The notes beneath the pieces are model-generated. The model was given only the letters and a program-made list of their open reading frames with translations. It was not told the origin of the DNA and searched no databases. From Clostridiales bacterium (lineage in GTDB: Bacteria; Bacillota; Clostridia; Lachnospirales; Lachnospiraceae): a DNA stretch of 6,410 bases. Positions 1-5,127 of this stretch are shown piece after piece; position 1 is the stretch's first letter; the number at the start of each line of letters is the position of its first letter. The stretch spans positions 1 through 6,410 of the forward strand of contig JAHZHF010000181.1 in assembly GCA_019420405.1 (NCBI GenBank), in the 5' to 3' direction. Made by a program: the position numbers and the translations under genes.

Positions 1-178
1 CTAATCCCCTTCCGAAGGCGCCCCTCGCCATCCTCCCTCCCCGCAGAATTTTTCTTGAAATAGGGCTGTTTTCTGAGCTTTTCAGGACGGAAGTCAGTGA
101 ATATATAGCTTCCAAAAGTAGGGCGCGGCCGGAAGGGTTTTCGAATTCGATAGCCCTCAAGCCGCGCCATTACTGCGT
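1..178. other. Non-coding left flank
   Basis: I find no gene I can support here. Forward frame 3 stays open from base 3 to a TAA at 198-200, but it contains no ATG, GTG or TTG, is rich in Pro and Arg, and its end runs through a hairpin and into the long inverted repeat, so it reads like non-coding DNA. On the minus strand an ATG at 31-29 follows a purine-rich stretch and runs off the left edge after about ten codons, which is too short to judge. The stretch contains the GC-rich hairpin at 117-174, listed separately. Confidence 0.5.
117..174. repeat. GC-rich hairpin upstream of the long inverted repeat
   Basis: The arms are AGTA (117-120) with TACT (171-174), GGCGCGGC (122-129) with GCCGCGCC (161-168), and AGGG (134-137) with CCCT (154-157). 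The loop contains the 10-base palindrome TCGAATTCGA (141-150). There is no T-run directly after the stem on the + strand (TACTGCGTTTT follows), so it is not a textbook terminator, although it could end an upstream gene outside the window. It lies five bases before the long hairpin element and may belong to the same repeated unit. The copy at the right edge has no such hairpin in front of it. Confidence 0.5.
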
Positions 179-531
179 TTTCAGACTATTTGGTCAATAA
201 CATTTCCGACTGAGAATGCGCAGGAAGCGAAGCGGACGGTTGGAGTACACTTTCTGGGGAAGGAGACGCCGGGAGATGTGACTTTGGAGGAATCCGCTGA
301 AAATCTTAGGGGCAAAGAGATGTTGTTAAGCGGCGCGCAGGGCTTGTCTGAGCGGAGCGAGTTAACCGGAGCGCCGCTTTGCTCTTAAACATCTCTTCGG
401 CCTGTTAGATTTTCCGGATTCCGGAACGGAACATCGAGCGGCTGTCTCCCTTTCACAGAATAAGTTTGCTAACTCCCCGCCGCTTCCGGACGTGATTCAA
501 CGGCAAATGTTAGTGCACTAAATAGCTGAAA
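179..531. repeat. Long imperfect inverted repeat (about 353 bp, folds end to end)
   Basis: The two halves are complementary in a nested, collinear series of helices. These are 179-184 with 526-531, 186-191 with 520-525, 199-208 with 501-511 (one bulge), 223-229 with 481-487, 242-246 with 472-476, 252-271 with 439-460 (interrupted), 275-279 with 431-435, 289-296 with 415-422, 299-306 with 407-414, 315-323 with 389-397, and 328-336 with 371-379. The apex is a 34-base loop (337-370) containing GTTAAC. Near the right end is the perfect palindrome TTAGTGCACTAA (510-521). No open frame fills it and I see no target-site duplication. A second copy starts at 6356. It resembles a MITE-like or structured-RNA interspersed repeat; I cannot name its family. 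It ends six bases before the -35 box of the next operon. Confidence 0.85.
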
Positions 532-537
532 TTATGA

Positions 538-566
538 TTGACATATATCGACTATCTATATATAAT
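538..566 (+). promoter_or_regulatory. Consensus sigma-A promoter of the padR operon
   Basis: TTGACA (538-543) and TATAAT (561-566) are separated by 17 bases, a perfect match to the vegetative consensus. Transcription would start near 573, giving a leader of about 155 bases before the PadR start codon. The -10 box and spacer lie inside the large palindrome at 543-596, so a bound repressor would block polymerase directly. A TTG at 538 begins a longer open frame continuous with PadR, but it is part of the -35 box and therefore not a start codon. Confidence 0.9.
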
Positions 567-596
567 GATTTTAAGATATATAGATGGCCGATATAT
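543..596. promoter_or_regulatory. Two-tier palindromic operator, probably for PadR
   Basis: Two inverted repeats share exactly the same centre (569.5). The inner pair is ATCTATATAT (554-563) with ATATATAGAT (576-585); the outer pair is ATATATCG (543-550) with CGATATAT (589-596). Each side is separated by three unpaired bases (551-553 and 586-588). The dyad covers the promoter spacer, the -10 box and the predicted start site. PadR-family repressors bind AT-rich dyads in their own promoters, so autoregulation by the first gene of the operon is the natural reading. The nested arms would suit two dimers or one long contact. The binding protein is inferred; the symmetry is seen directly. Confidence 0.75.
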
Positions 597-603
597 TATG
601 AAA

Positions 604-693
604 GCCCCACCCCATTGCCAGCAGGAAGAGAGGAAGTGGATTTCCCGCCGGTATCAGTATCAATTATACCTGCGTGTCGGTACGGGGAAGGGC
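604..693 (+). promoter_or_regulatory. Possible structured leader of the padR operon
   Basis: Between the predicted transcription start and the PadR ribosome binding site, nested complementary segments can be drawn: GCCC (604-607) with GGGC (690-693), CCCC (610-613) with GGGG (684-687), TGCC (616-619) with GGTA (679-682, one G-U pair), GCAGG (621-625) with CCTGC (669-673), and an inner GGAA (632-635) with TTCC (642-645). The order is consistent with one branched or elongated stem. The helices are short, and I recognise no known riboswitch, so this may be chance. It could influence translation of the PadR gene, whose ribosome binding site lies 24 bases downstream. Confidence 0.3.
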
Positions 694-716
694 TGTCGTT
701 GTCGGACATCCATCAG

Positions 717-724
717 AGGAGGAG
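717..724 (+). promoter_or_regulatory. Ribosome binding site fixing the PadR start
   Basis: AGGAGGAG sits five bases before the ATG at 730. No comparable site precedes the upstream in-frame TTG at 538, so this decides the start. Confidence 0.85.
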
Positions 725-729
725 TGAAT

Positions 730-1077
730 ATGGCAGTAGACAAGAGTCTGATTTCGGGCAGCACGGCCATGCTGATTTTAAAACTTCTTTCGGAGAAGGA
801 TATGTATGGCTATGAGATGATCGAAACGCTGAAAAACCGCTCGAACAACGTGTTTGAGCTCAAGGCCGGGACTTTATATCCCCTGCTTCACGGACTGGAG
901 GATAAGGGCGCCCTCACTGTGTATGAGAAGCCGGTGGGAGCCAAAGTGAGGAAATACTACAGTATAACGAAGCAGGGGCGGAAAGCCCTGACAGAGAAAG
1001 AGGAGGAGTGGAGAACCTATTCCCATGCTGTTGCGGATGTGCTGAATTTCACGGCTGTGAAAGGAGGGATCGCATGA
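730..1077 (+). CDS. PadR-family transcriptional regulator
   Basis: This is a 115-residue winged-helix DNA-binding protein, the usual size of the short PadR subfamily. Family hallmarks are visible in order: an N-terminal helix with SGSTAMLILKLL (9-20), the YGYEM signature (26-30), the recognition region GTLYPLLHGLEDKG (47-60), a wing with RKYYSITKQG (74-83), and a C-terminal dimerisation helix (about 86-108). Such proteins repress their own operon and often respond to membrane-active compounds or envelope stress. Here a consensus promoter embedded in a nested palindrome lies upstream, which suggests autorepression. The stop codon overlaps the next start (ATGA, 1074-1077), so the regulator and the HAAS-domain membrane protein are translationally coupled, a recurring PadR arrangement. 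The effector is unknown. Confidence 0.93.
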   Translation: MAVDKSLISGSTAMLILKLLSEKDMYGYEMIETLKNRSNNVFELKAGTLYPLLHGLEDKGALTVYEKPVGAKVRKYYSITKQGRKALTEKEEEWRTYSHAVADVLNFTAVKGGIA

Positions 1078-1137
1078 AAGCAGAAGAACAGAACGGTATG
1101 AGAGCGAAAGAACCGAATGGCATGAGAGCGGAAGAGT
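1074..1137 (+). repeat. Tandem 24-base units spanning the start codon
   Basis: Units begin at 1074, 1098 and 1122 (the third partial), each starting with ATG. They encode MKAEEQNG, MRAKEPNG and MRAEEYLN. Units 1 and 2 agree at 18 of 24 bases. Units 2 and 3 agree at 13 of the first 16. Only the first ATG has a good ribosome binding site (AAGGAGGG, 1061-1068), so the duplicated units extend the N-terminus in front of the prefix domain. Confidence 0.65.
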
Positions 1138-2513
1138 ATCTTAATATTCTGACTGAGCAGATCAGATGCAAGATGGCGAGGGGCGAAGTGAAAGAGGAGA
1201 TGCGCGCCCATATCGAGGATCAGACGCGGGCGTTTATGAGCGAGGGAATGGAGCGCAGTGAAGCGGAACGTATGGCGGTTCGAGAGATGGGGGACCCGGT
1301 GGAAACGGGAAATGAGCTGGATAAGATTCACAGGCCGAGGATGCCGTGGGGGATGCTGGCGTTGATCGCTGTTTTGACAGTCTGCGGGTATCTGGCACTG
1401 TATTTGCTGGAGCAGCAGATGGTGGAAGCCGGCGGGGAGACGCAGATGTACGTCTTCGGGAATGTGCAGCGCCAGCTTTTCTTTACCGTGACCGGATTTT
1501 TCGTGATGGCAGGCGTGTGTTTCGTTGATTATACCCGGATTGCGGAGCGGGCGGAGTGGCTGCTGGCCGGTCTGATTGTAGCTGCGGGAGTGGGACGGGC
1601 GTTTTTAGGTCTTTACATGAATGGGGCGCAGCGTTGGATCAATTTGGGATTTTTTACAGTGGATATCGCAATGCTGATGCTTGTGACGGTTCCTCTCTAT
1701 GTGGCGATCCTGTACGGATACCGGGGCGAAGGCGCGAAAGCTGTGTTAAAAGCTGTATTCTGGATGCTGCCGGGCAGTATTATGGCATTTACAGTATTAT
1801 CACTCTGGATGACAGCGGTTTTACTGCTGACATATATGATTATATTTGCCATCGCCGTATACCGCGGATGGTTCCGGATTCCCAGAAAGCTCTGCCTCGG
1901 AGGGGTGCTGGCTGCGGCTGTGCTCCTGCCTGCGGCGTCAGCGCTTTATATCTGGTTCTTTTCGGGCGGGGAGGGGAGTTATTACAGAGACAGGCTGGCC
2001 GCAATGTTTGGACTGACCGGAGAAGAAGGCGTTTCTTATACGATTCATTTTGTCAGGGAATGGCTGACTGGCAGCAGGTTGTTAGGAGGAGGAAGAAATC
2101 TCCCGGACATAGCGGCTATGCCGTCGCCCAATGATACGGTTCTTGCATGGCTTGCCGGATATTGCGGAATACTGGCGGCGGTCGCGGTGGCCGGACTGCT
2201 TCTGTTTTTGCTTCTTAAGTTCTTTCATCTGTCCTGGCGGCAGAGAAATCAGCTCGGTATGCTGATGGGAGCAGGCTGCTCTATCGTATTCCTGATCCAG
2301 GCTGTCATTTATATCTTCAATAACCTGGGGATCTTTTATCTGGGAAATTTCTGTCCCTTCTTGACAATCGGGGGAAGCGGCACCATAATCAACTACGTGC
2401 TGTTCGGTATCCTGCTGAGTATATGCAGATACCGGAATACAGCTCCGGAGAGAAGAGCGAGAAAAGTACTGCTCAAAAATCCGATAGAGAAAAACGGGAG
2501 AATGGCAGAATGA
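1074..2513 (+). CDS. SEDS (FtsW/RodA/SpoVE)-like membrane protein with N-terminal HAAS/permease-prefix domain
   Basis: The protein has 479 residues. Residues 19-85 look like the cytoplasmic helical prefix domain (HAAS or 'permease prefix' type) that often follows PadR genes: EEYLNILTEQI, a long charged helix, then MAVREMGDPVETGNELDKIH. About nine to ten hydrophobic segments follow, from residue 92 to 452. The SEDS family is indicated by NGAQRWINLGFF (183-194), ND (353-354) in the place of the family's TDF, and PFLTIGGSGTIINYVLFGILLSI-type ending (428-450). SEDS proteins polymerise peptidoglycan glycan strands, using an extracellular Asp in a DPxGxGY context. Here the aligned stretch reads TGEEGVSY (315-322), with Gly or Glu where Asp is expected, and the PSE motif is replaced by TVDI (195-198). 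A regulatory or non-catalytic role is therefore possible. The start is chosen by AAGGAGGG five bases upstream and the ATGA overlap with PadR. Confidence 0.82.
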   Translation: MKAEEQNGMRAKEPNGMRAEEYLNILTEQIRCKMARGEVKEEMRAHIEDQTRAFMSEGMERSEAERMAVREMGDPVETGNELDKIHRPRMPWGMLALIAVLTVCGYLALYLLEQQMVEAGGETQMYVFGNVQRQLFFTVTGFFVMAGVCFVDYTRIAERAEWLLAGLIVAAGVGRAFLGLYMNGAQRWINLGFFTVDIAMLMLVTVPLYVAILYGYRGEGAKAVLKAVFWMLPGSIMAFTVLSLWMTAVLLLTYMIIFAIAVYRGWFRIPRKLCLGGVLAAAVLLPAASALYIWFFSGGEGSYYRDRLAAMFGLTGEEGVSYTIHFVREWLTGSRLLGGGRNLPDIAAMPSPNDTVLAWLAGYCGILAAVAVAGLLLFLLLKFFHLSWRQRNQLGMLMGAGCSIVFLIQAVIYIFNNLGIFYLGNFCPFLTIGGSGTIINYVLFGILLSICRYRNTAPERRARKVLLKNPIEKNGRMAE

Positions 2514-3010
2514 GAGAGAACGCAGTTGAAAAAAACGGAGTCAACTTTTGCGAAGAGAAAAAGTTTTCAGAGCGATGGCAGCAGTTTTGGAATGAATTTG
2601 GAACAGGAAGGAAAATGGTTCTTTCCACATCACTGAACGACCAGGTGACATCCAGGATGATGAGCGTGGTGCAGAAGGACGGTGTGCTGTATTTCCAGAC
2701 GGACTGCATGTTTCGGAAATACAGGCAGTTGACGGAAAACGGAAAAGCGGCGCTTTGTATTGATAATATCCAGATTGAGGGGATATGCCGCGAGATCGGA
2801 CATCCACAGGATCATGAGATGTTTATGTCGCTTTTTAGAGAGCATTTTCTAAATTCTTATGAGCGGTATACACACCTGGGGAATGAGCGTTTGTTTGAGT
2901 TTACCCCGGTCTATGTGAAGCGCTGGATCTACAGGGATGGAGTACCTTATGAAGAGATCTATGAAGTGACGGAAAAAGAATATAAGCTTATACGGTATCA
3001 GGGACAATAG
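2510..3010 (+). CDS. Pyridoxamine 5'-phosphate oxidase superfamily protein (FMN-binding split barrel)
   Basis: This 166-residue protein begins at an ATG overlapping the preceding stop (ATGA, 2510-2513), with GGGAG nine bases upstream. The same frame is open back to an ATG at 2423, but that start has no good ribosome site and lies inside the previous gene. The split-barrel signature is seen in KMVLSTSLNDQVTSRMMSVV (35-54), GVLYFQTD (58-65), FRKYRQLTENGKAALCIDNIQIEG (68-91), and the late strands EFTPVYVKRWIY (130-141). Small members of this superfamily bind FMN, F420 or heme, and most have unknown substrates; the protein is too short and divergent to be called PdxH. As the third gene of the PadR operon it may be a redox or detoxification accessory. 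The N-terminal 20 residues are charged and probably disordered. Confidence 0.85.
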   Translation: MRENAVEKNGVNFCEEKKFSERWQQFWNEFGTGRKMVLSTSLNDQVTSRMMSVVQKDGVLYFQTDCMFRKYRQLTENGKAALCIDNIQIEGICREIGHPQDHEMFMSLFREHFLNSYERYTHLGNERLFEFTPVYVKRWIYRDGVPYEEIYEVTEKEYKLIRYQGQ

Positions 3011-3061
3011 AAGATGAGAAGATACCGACATTAAAATGATTCATGCGGGTTAAGAGAAAGA

Positions 3062-3097
3062 GACAGCCGCCGGAGTAATCAGACTCCGGCGGCTGTC
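3062..3097. terminator. Bidirectional terminator between convergent genes
   Basis: A perfect 15-bp stem (3062-3076 with 3083-3097) closes a six-base loop, AATCAG. It lies 51 bases after the split-barrel gene and 44 bases beyond the rubrerythrin stop on the other strand. The minus-strand 3' flank is moderately T-rich (CTTTCTCTTAACC) while the + strand flank is not, so it probably terminates rubrerythrin better than the operon. Confidence 0.8.
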
Positions 3098-3141
3098 CTG
3101 CCGTTTGTAAGGAGAAAAGTACATACGGGGGAAATGCATTT

Positions 3142-3738
3142 TCAGACTTTATAGCACGCCAGCTCCAGCGGGATAAAGTACCCCTGGTCATGGCGGCATA
3201 CAGGGCATACTTTGGGCGCCTGAATCCCTTCGTGGATATAGCCGCAGTTGGTGCACATCCATGACGAGACGTCTTCGGAAGCGTAGTAAGTATTTTCCTC
3301 CAGCATTTTTGCCAGCCGGCCGAACCTCTCTTCGTGAATATGCTCAATCTCGGCAATCTGATGGAACGCGGAAGCTGCCTCCAGAAATCCTTCATCTCTG
3401 GCGGTATCCCCGAAAGACTGATACACATCCGCGTATTCCTCATGCTCATTGTGCTCGGCTGCCCGGAGAAGTCCGGTCAGGCTGTCCTGCTGGTCAATGG
3501 GATAAGTGCCGTCTATGTGGACGGTTTCTCCGGACAAATCTTTCAGCAGATCATAAAAACGTTCCGCATGAGCCCGCTCCTGATCTGCGGTATAGCGGAA
3601 AATATCCGCAACCGTCAGCATTCCTTCTTTTTCGGCGCGCTCCGCGGCTATTGTGTAACGGTTCCTGGCCTGACTCTCCCCGGCGAAAGCACGCATCAGA
3701 TTTTCTTTTGTCTTACTCTCAGAAAATTTAACAGTCAT
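3142..3738 (-). CDS. rbr: Rubrerythrin
   Basis: Full-length rubrerythrin (198 residues), a cytoplasmic non-heme di-iron peroxidase that reduces hydrogen peroxide in anaerobes using electrons passed through its rubredoxin-like domain. The N-terminal ferritin-like four-helix bundle has the expected di-iron ligands: Glu21 in AGESQARNRY, Glu54 and His57 in QERAH, Glu95 and Glu98 in EHNEHEEY, and Glu132 and His135 in EHIHEERF. The C-terminal rubredoxin-like domain carries the four iron-binding cysteines in CTNCGY (162-167) and CPVC (178-181). AAGGAG (plus-strand 3748-3753) lies nine bases before the ATG. It is a single gene, isolated from the upstream glycosyltransferase by a terminator; I could not pick a convincing promoter or PerR-type box in the 157-base gap. 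No key residue is missing. Confidence 0.97.
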   Translation of the reverse strand: MTVKFSESKTKENLMRAFAGESQARNRYTIAAERAEKEGMLTVADIFRYTADQERAHAERFYDLLKDLSGETVHIDGTYPIDQQDSLTGLLRAAEHNEHEEYADVYQSFGDTARDEGFLEAASAFHQIAEIEHIHEERFGRLAKMLEENTYYASEDVSSWMCTNCGYIHEGIQAPKVCPVCRHDQGYFIPLELACYKV

Positions 3739-3842
3739 TGGTCAATACTCCTTTTTTAAAACAGTATGCACCGATGCAGGGAGAAATATCCGGAAAGCAG
3801 GAAAAGATTACACAGTAAGCCGAACATACCGGGAAGCGGAAC

Positions 3843-3874
3843 AAAAAGGATATGCCGCGCGGCATACCCTTTTT
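3843..3874 (-). terminator. Intrinsic terminator of the glycosyltransferase gene
   Basis: The 16-base palindrome TATGCCGCGCGGCATA (3851-3866) is extended by AAAAAGG (3843-3849) pairing with CCTTTTT (3868-3874), with one mismatch. Read on the minus strand it ends in TCCTTTTTG about 22 bases after the stop codon. The near-symmetry means it could also act on the + strand, but no + strand gene ends here. Confidence 0.85.
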
Positions 3875-3895
3875 CGAAAGTTTTTAAATTGAATC

Positions 3896-4912
3896 TTAAT
3901 TGAATCCGATCAGCCGTCTTGCCACGCTGTAAGCCAGCGATGACACCTTGCGGCCGGAACGTCCCGGCAGATTCATGGTCTGGCCGAGGATGCCGTAACG
4001 GATTTTCAGATAAACTTTGTAGTCTTTTTTCTTCAGATAATCCCACAGTTCTTTTTTCTTCACCAGGTTTTCCTGTTTCTTTGATCGGATACACAGGATT
4101 GATGAAACCGTCATCATAATCGCGAGATAATTGATCATGTACTTGCGGAGCTTTTTGCTTGTAATCAGGCGCAGTTCGTACATGGCGATCATGGATTTTG
4201 TGACAAAAAGCTGCTGGTCGATTCTGCTGATCATGACCTTCTCGTTGACGGATTGATCTTCACGTCCGATAAAATACCTGTAGAAATCTACATTCAGGTA
4301 ATACAGTGTGCGCACGTGAGGCAGCGGATAATAAACGTAAATATTATCCACATAAAAGGTGTGCTTAGGAAGTCTGAGCTGGCAGAGTTTGAGCATTTCC
4401 GTGCGGTAAATAACAGAGTGCATCAGGATGTACTGATCCAGACGGAAATGTCCGACGTCGTCCCAGCGGAAAATCTGGTTTTCGGGAAGTACGTTATCAT
4501 AGCGAATCACCTTTTTGTGTTCCATTCCGACTTTTTCGTATACATAATTGGAGATTACCATATCGACCTGGGAATCCGCATCCACAAATCCTTTTACAGC
4601 GTCCAGGATCTTGAGCAGGGAATCCTTATCCACCCAGTCATCGCTGTCCACTACTTTGAAATATTTTCCGGTTGCATGTTCCAGTCCGCAGTTGACCGCG
4701 TCGCCGTGCCCGCCGTTTTCTTTGTTTACTGCTTTGACGATTGTGGGATACTTTTTCTGGAACTCTTCGGCGATCTGCTGAGTACCATCCTTTGAACCGT
4801 CATTGACAATAATGATTTCCACGTCTTCTCCGCCCTCCAGGATTGAGTTGACGGCTTTGGCCATATATGCTTCTGAGTTGTAGCATGGAATGGCGAAAGA
4901 TATATATTTCAT
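3896..4912 (-). CDS. Family 2 glycosyltransferase
   Basis: A 338-residue GT-A fold glycosyltransferase, probably transferring a sugar from a nucleotide donor to a cell-surface polysaccharide or lipid-linked glycan on the cytoplasmic face of the membrane. The N-terminal catalytic domain shows FAIPCYNSEAYM (6-17), NDGSKDGT (37-44), the donor-binding ENGGHGDAVN (65-74), and the metal-binding DSDDW (89-93). A later GREDQSVN (216-223) matches the motif often found before the acceptor or base region in Firmicutes members. Residues 240-338 form a basic helical tail without a clear transmembrane span. The start has GAGGAGG seven bases upstream. It stands alone with its own promoter and terminator rather than in a polysaccharide cluster, so the sugar and acceptor cannot be assigned. 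Confidence 0.93.
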   Translation of the reverse strand: MKYISFAIPCYNSEAYMAKAVNSILEGGEDVEIIIVNDGSKDGTQQIAEEFQKKYPTIVKAVNKENGGHGDAVNCGLEHATGKYFKVVDSDDWVDKDSLLKILDAVKGFVDADSQVDMVISNYVYEKVGMEHKKVIRYDNVLPENQIFRWDDVGHFRLDQYILMHSVIYRTEMLKLCQLRLPKHTFYVDNIYVYYPLPHVRTLYYLNVDFYRYFIGREDQSVNEKVMISRIDQQLFVTKSMIAMYELRLITSKKLRKYMINYLAIMMTVSSILCIRSKKQENLVKKKELWDYLKKKDYKVYLKIRYGILGQTMNLPGRSGRKVSSLAYSVARRLIGFN

Positions 4913-4986
4913 AAATTTTCCTCCTCTCAGAGATTGTGTAAAAAGCCTCTGCGATATGTGCAGTTATTTTTTCACTGCGTGCCACC

Positions 4987-5016
4987 ATTATACCATTGTT
5001 CTTTATATATTGTAAA
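4987..5016 (-). promoter_or_regulatory. Promoter of the glycosyltransferase gene
   Basis: Read on the minus strand, TTTACA (plus-strand 5016-5011) and TATAAT (plus-strand 4992-4987) are separated by 18 bases. Five of six and six of six positions match consensus. The transcript would begin near 4980, giving a leader of about 67 bases. Confidence 0.8.
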
Positions 5017-5038
5017 ATTTATTTTTTTCCGTTATAGT
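5010..5038 (+). promoter_or_regulatory. Probable promoter of the phosphofructokinase gene
   Basis: TTGTAA (5010-5015) and TATAGT (5033-5038) lie 17 bases apart, giving a leader of about 83 bases. The -35 box overlaps that of the divergent glycosyltransferase promoter. An alternative -10, TATGAT (5047-5052), follows a TG and could act as an extended -10 box, but it lacks a good -35. Confidence 0.55.
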
Positions 5039-5127
5039 AGAGATGCTATGATACGAATGGCGCTCCAGAGAACGGTAACATTATGGGGCTCTGTTTTATG
5101 TTTGAAATATTTTTAAGGAGGAAATGA

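Noticed and set aside
1..31. Minus-strand ATG after a GGGAGGGAGG stretch, running off the left edge
   Set aside because: Only about ten codons are visible, the spacing to the purine run is poor and the composition is low in complexity.
3..200. Open forward frame of 65 codons at the left edge, possibly the end of an upstream gene
   Set aside because: It has no start codon, an odd Pro/Arg-rich composition, and passes through a hairpin and into the inverted repeat; I cannot show that it is coding.
179..531. CRISPR array or insertion sequence with transposase
   Set aside because: There are no regularly spaced direct repeats and no transposase frame; the structure is one nested inverted repeat.
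538..729. Upstream extension of the PadR reading frame (64 extra residues from a TTG at 538)
   Set aside because: The TTG is part of the perfect -35 box, the extension has no PadR character, and a strong ribosome site precedes the ATG at 730.
2423..2509. Longer N-terminus for the split-barrel protein from an ATG at 2423
   Set aside because: The added residues are encoded entirely within the preceding gene, are charged and low in complexity, and the start lacks a ribosome site; the ATGA overlap matches the other junction in the operon.
3739..3895. Peroxide-responsive (PerR-like) site upstream of rubrerythrin
   Set aside because: I found no convincing AT-rich PerR dyad or clear promoter hexamers; the only strong structure is the glycosyltransferase terminator.
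4253..4795. A 180-residue open frame opposite the glycosyltransferase
   Set aside because: It is the antisense shadow of a gene with clear catalytic motifs and has no ribosome site or recognisable domain.
5066..5093. CAGAG...CTCTG hairpin followed by TTTT in the phosphofructokinase leader, as an attenuator
   Set aside because: The stem is only five base pairs with an 18-base loop and a short T-run, which is too weak to support.
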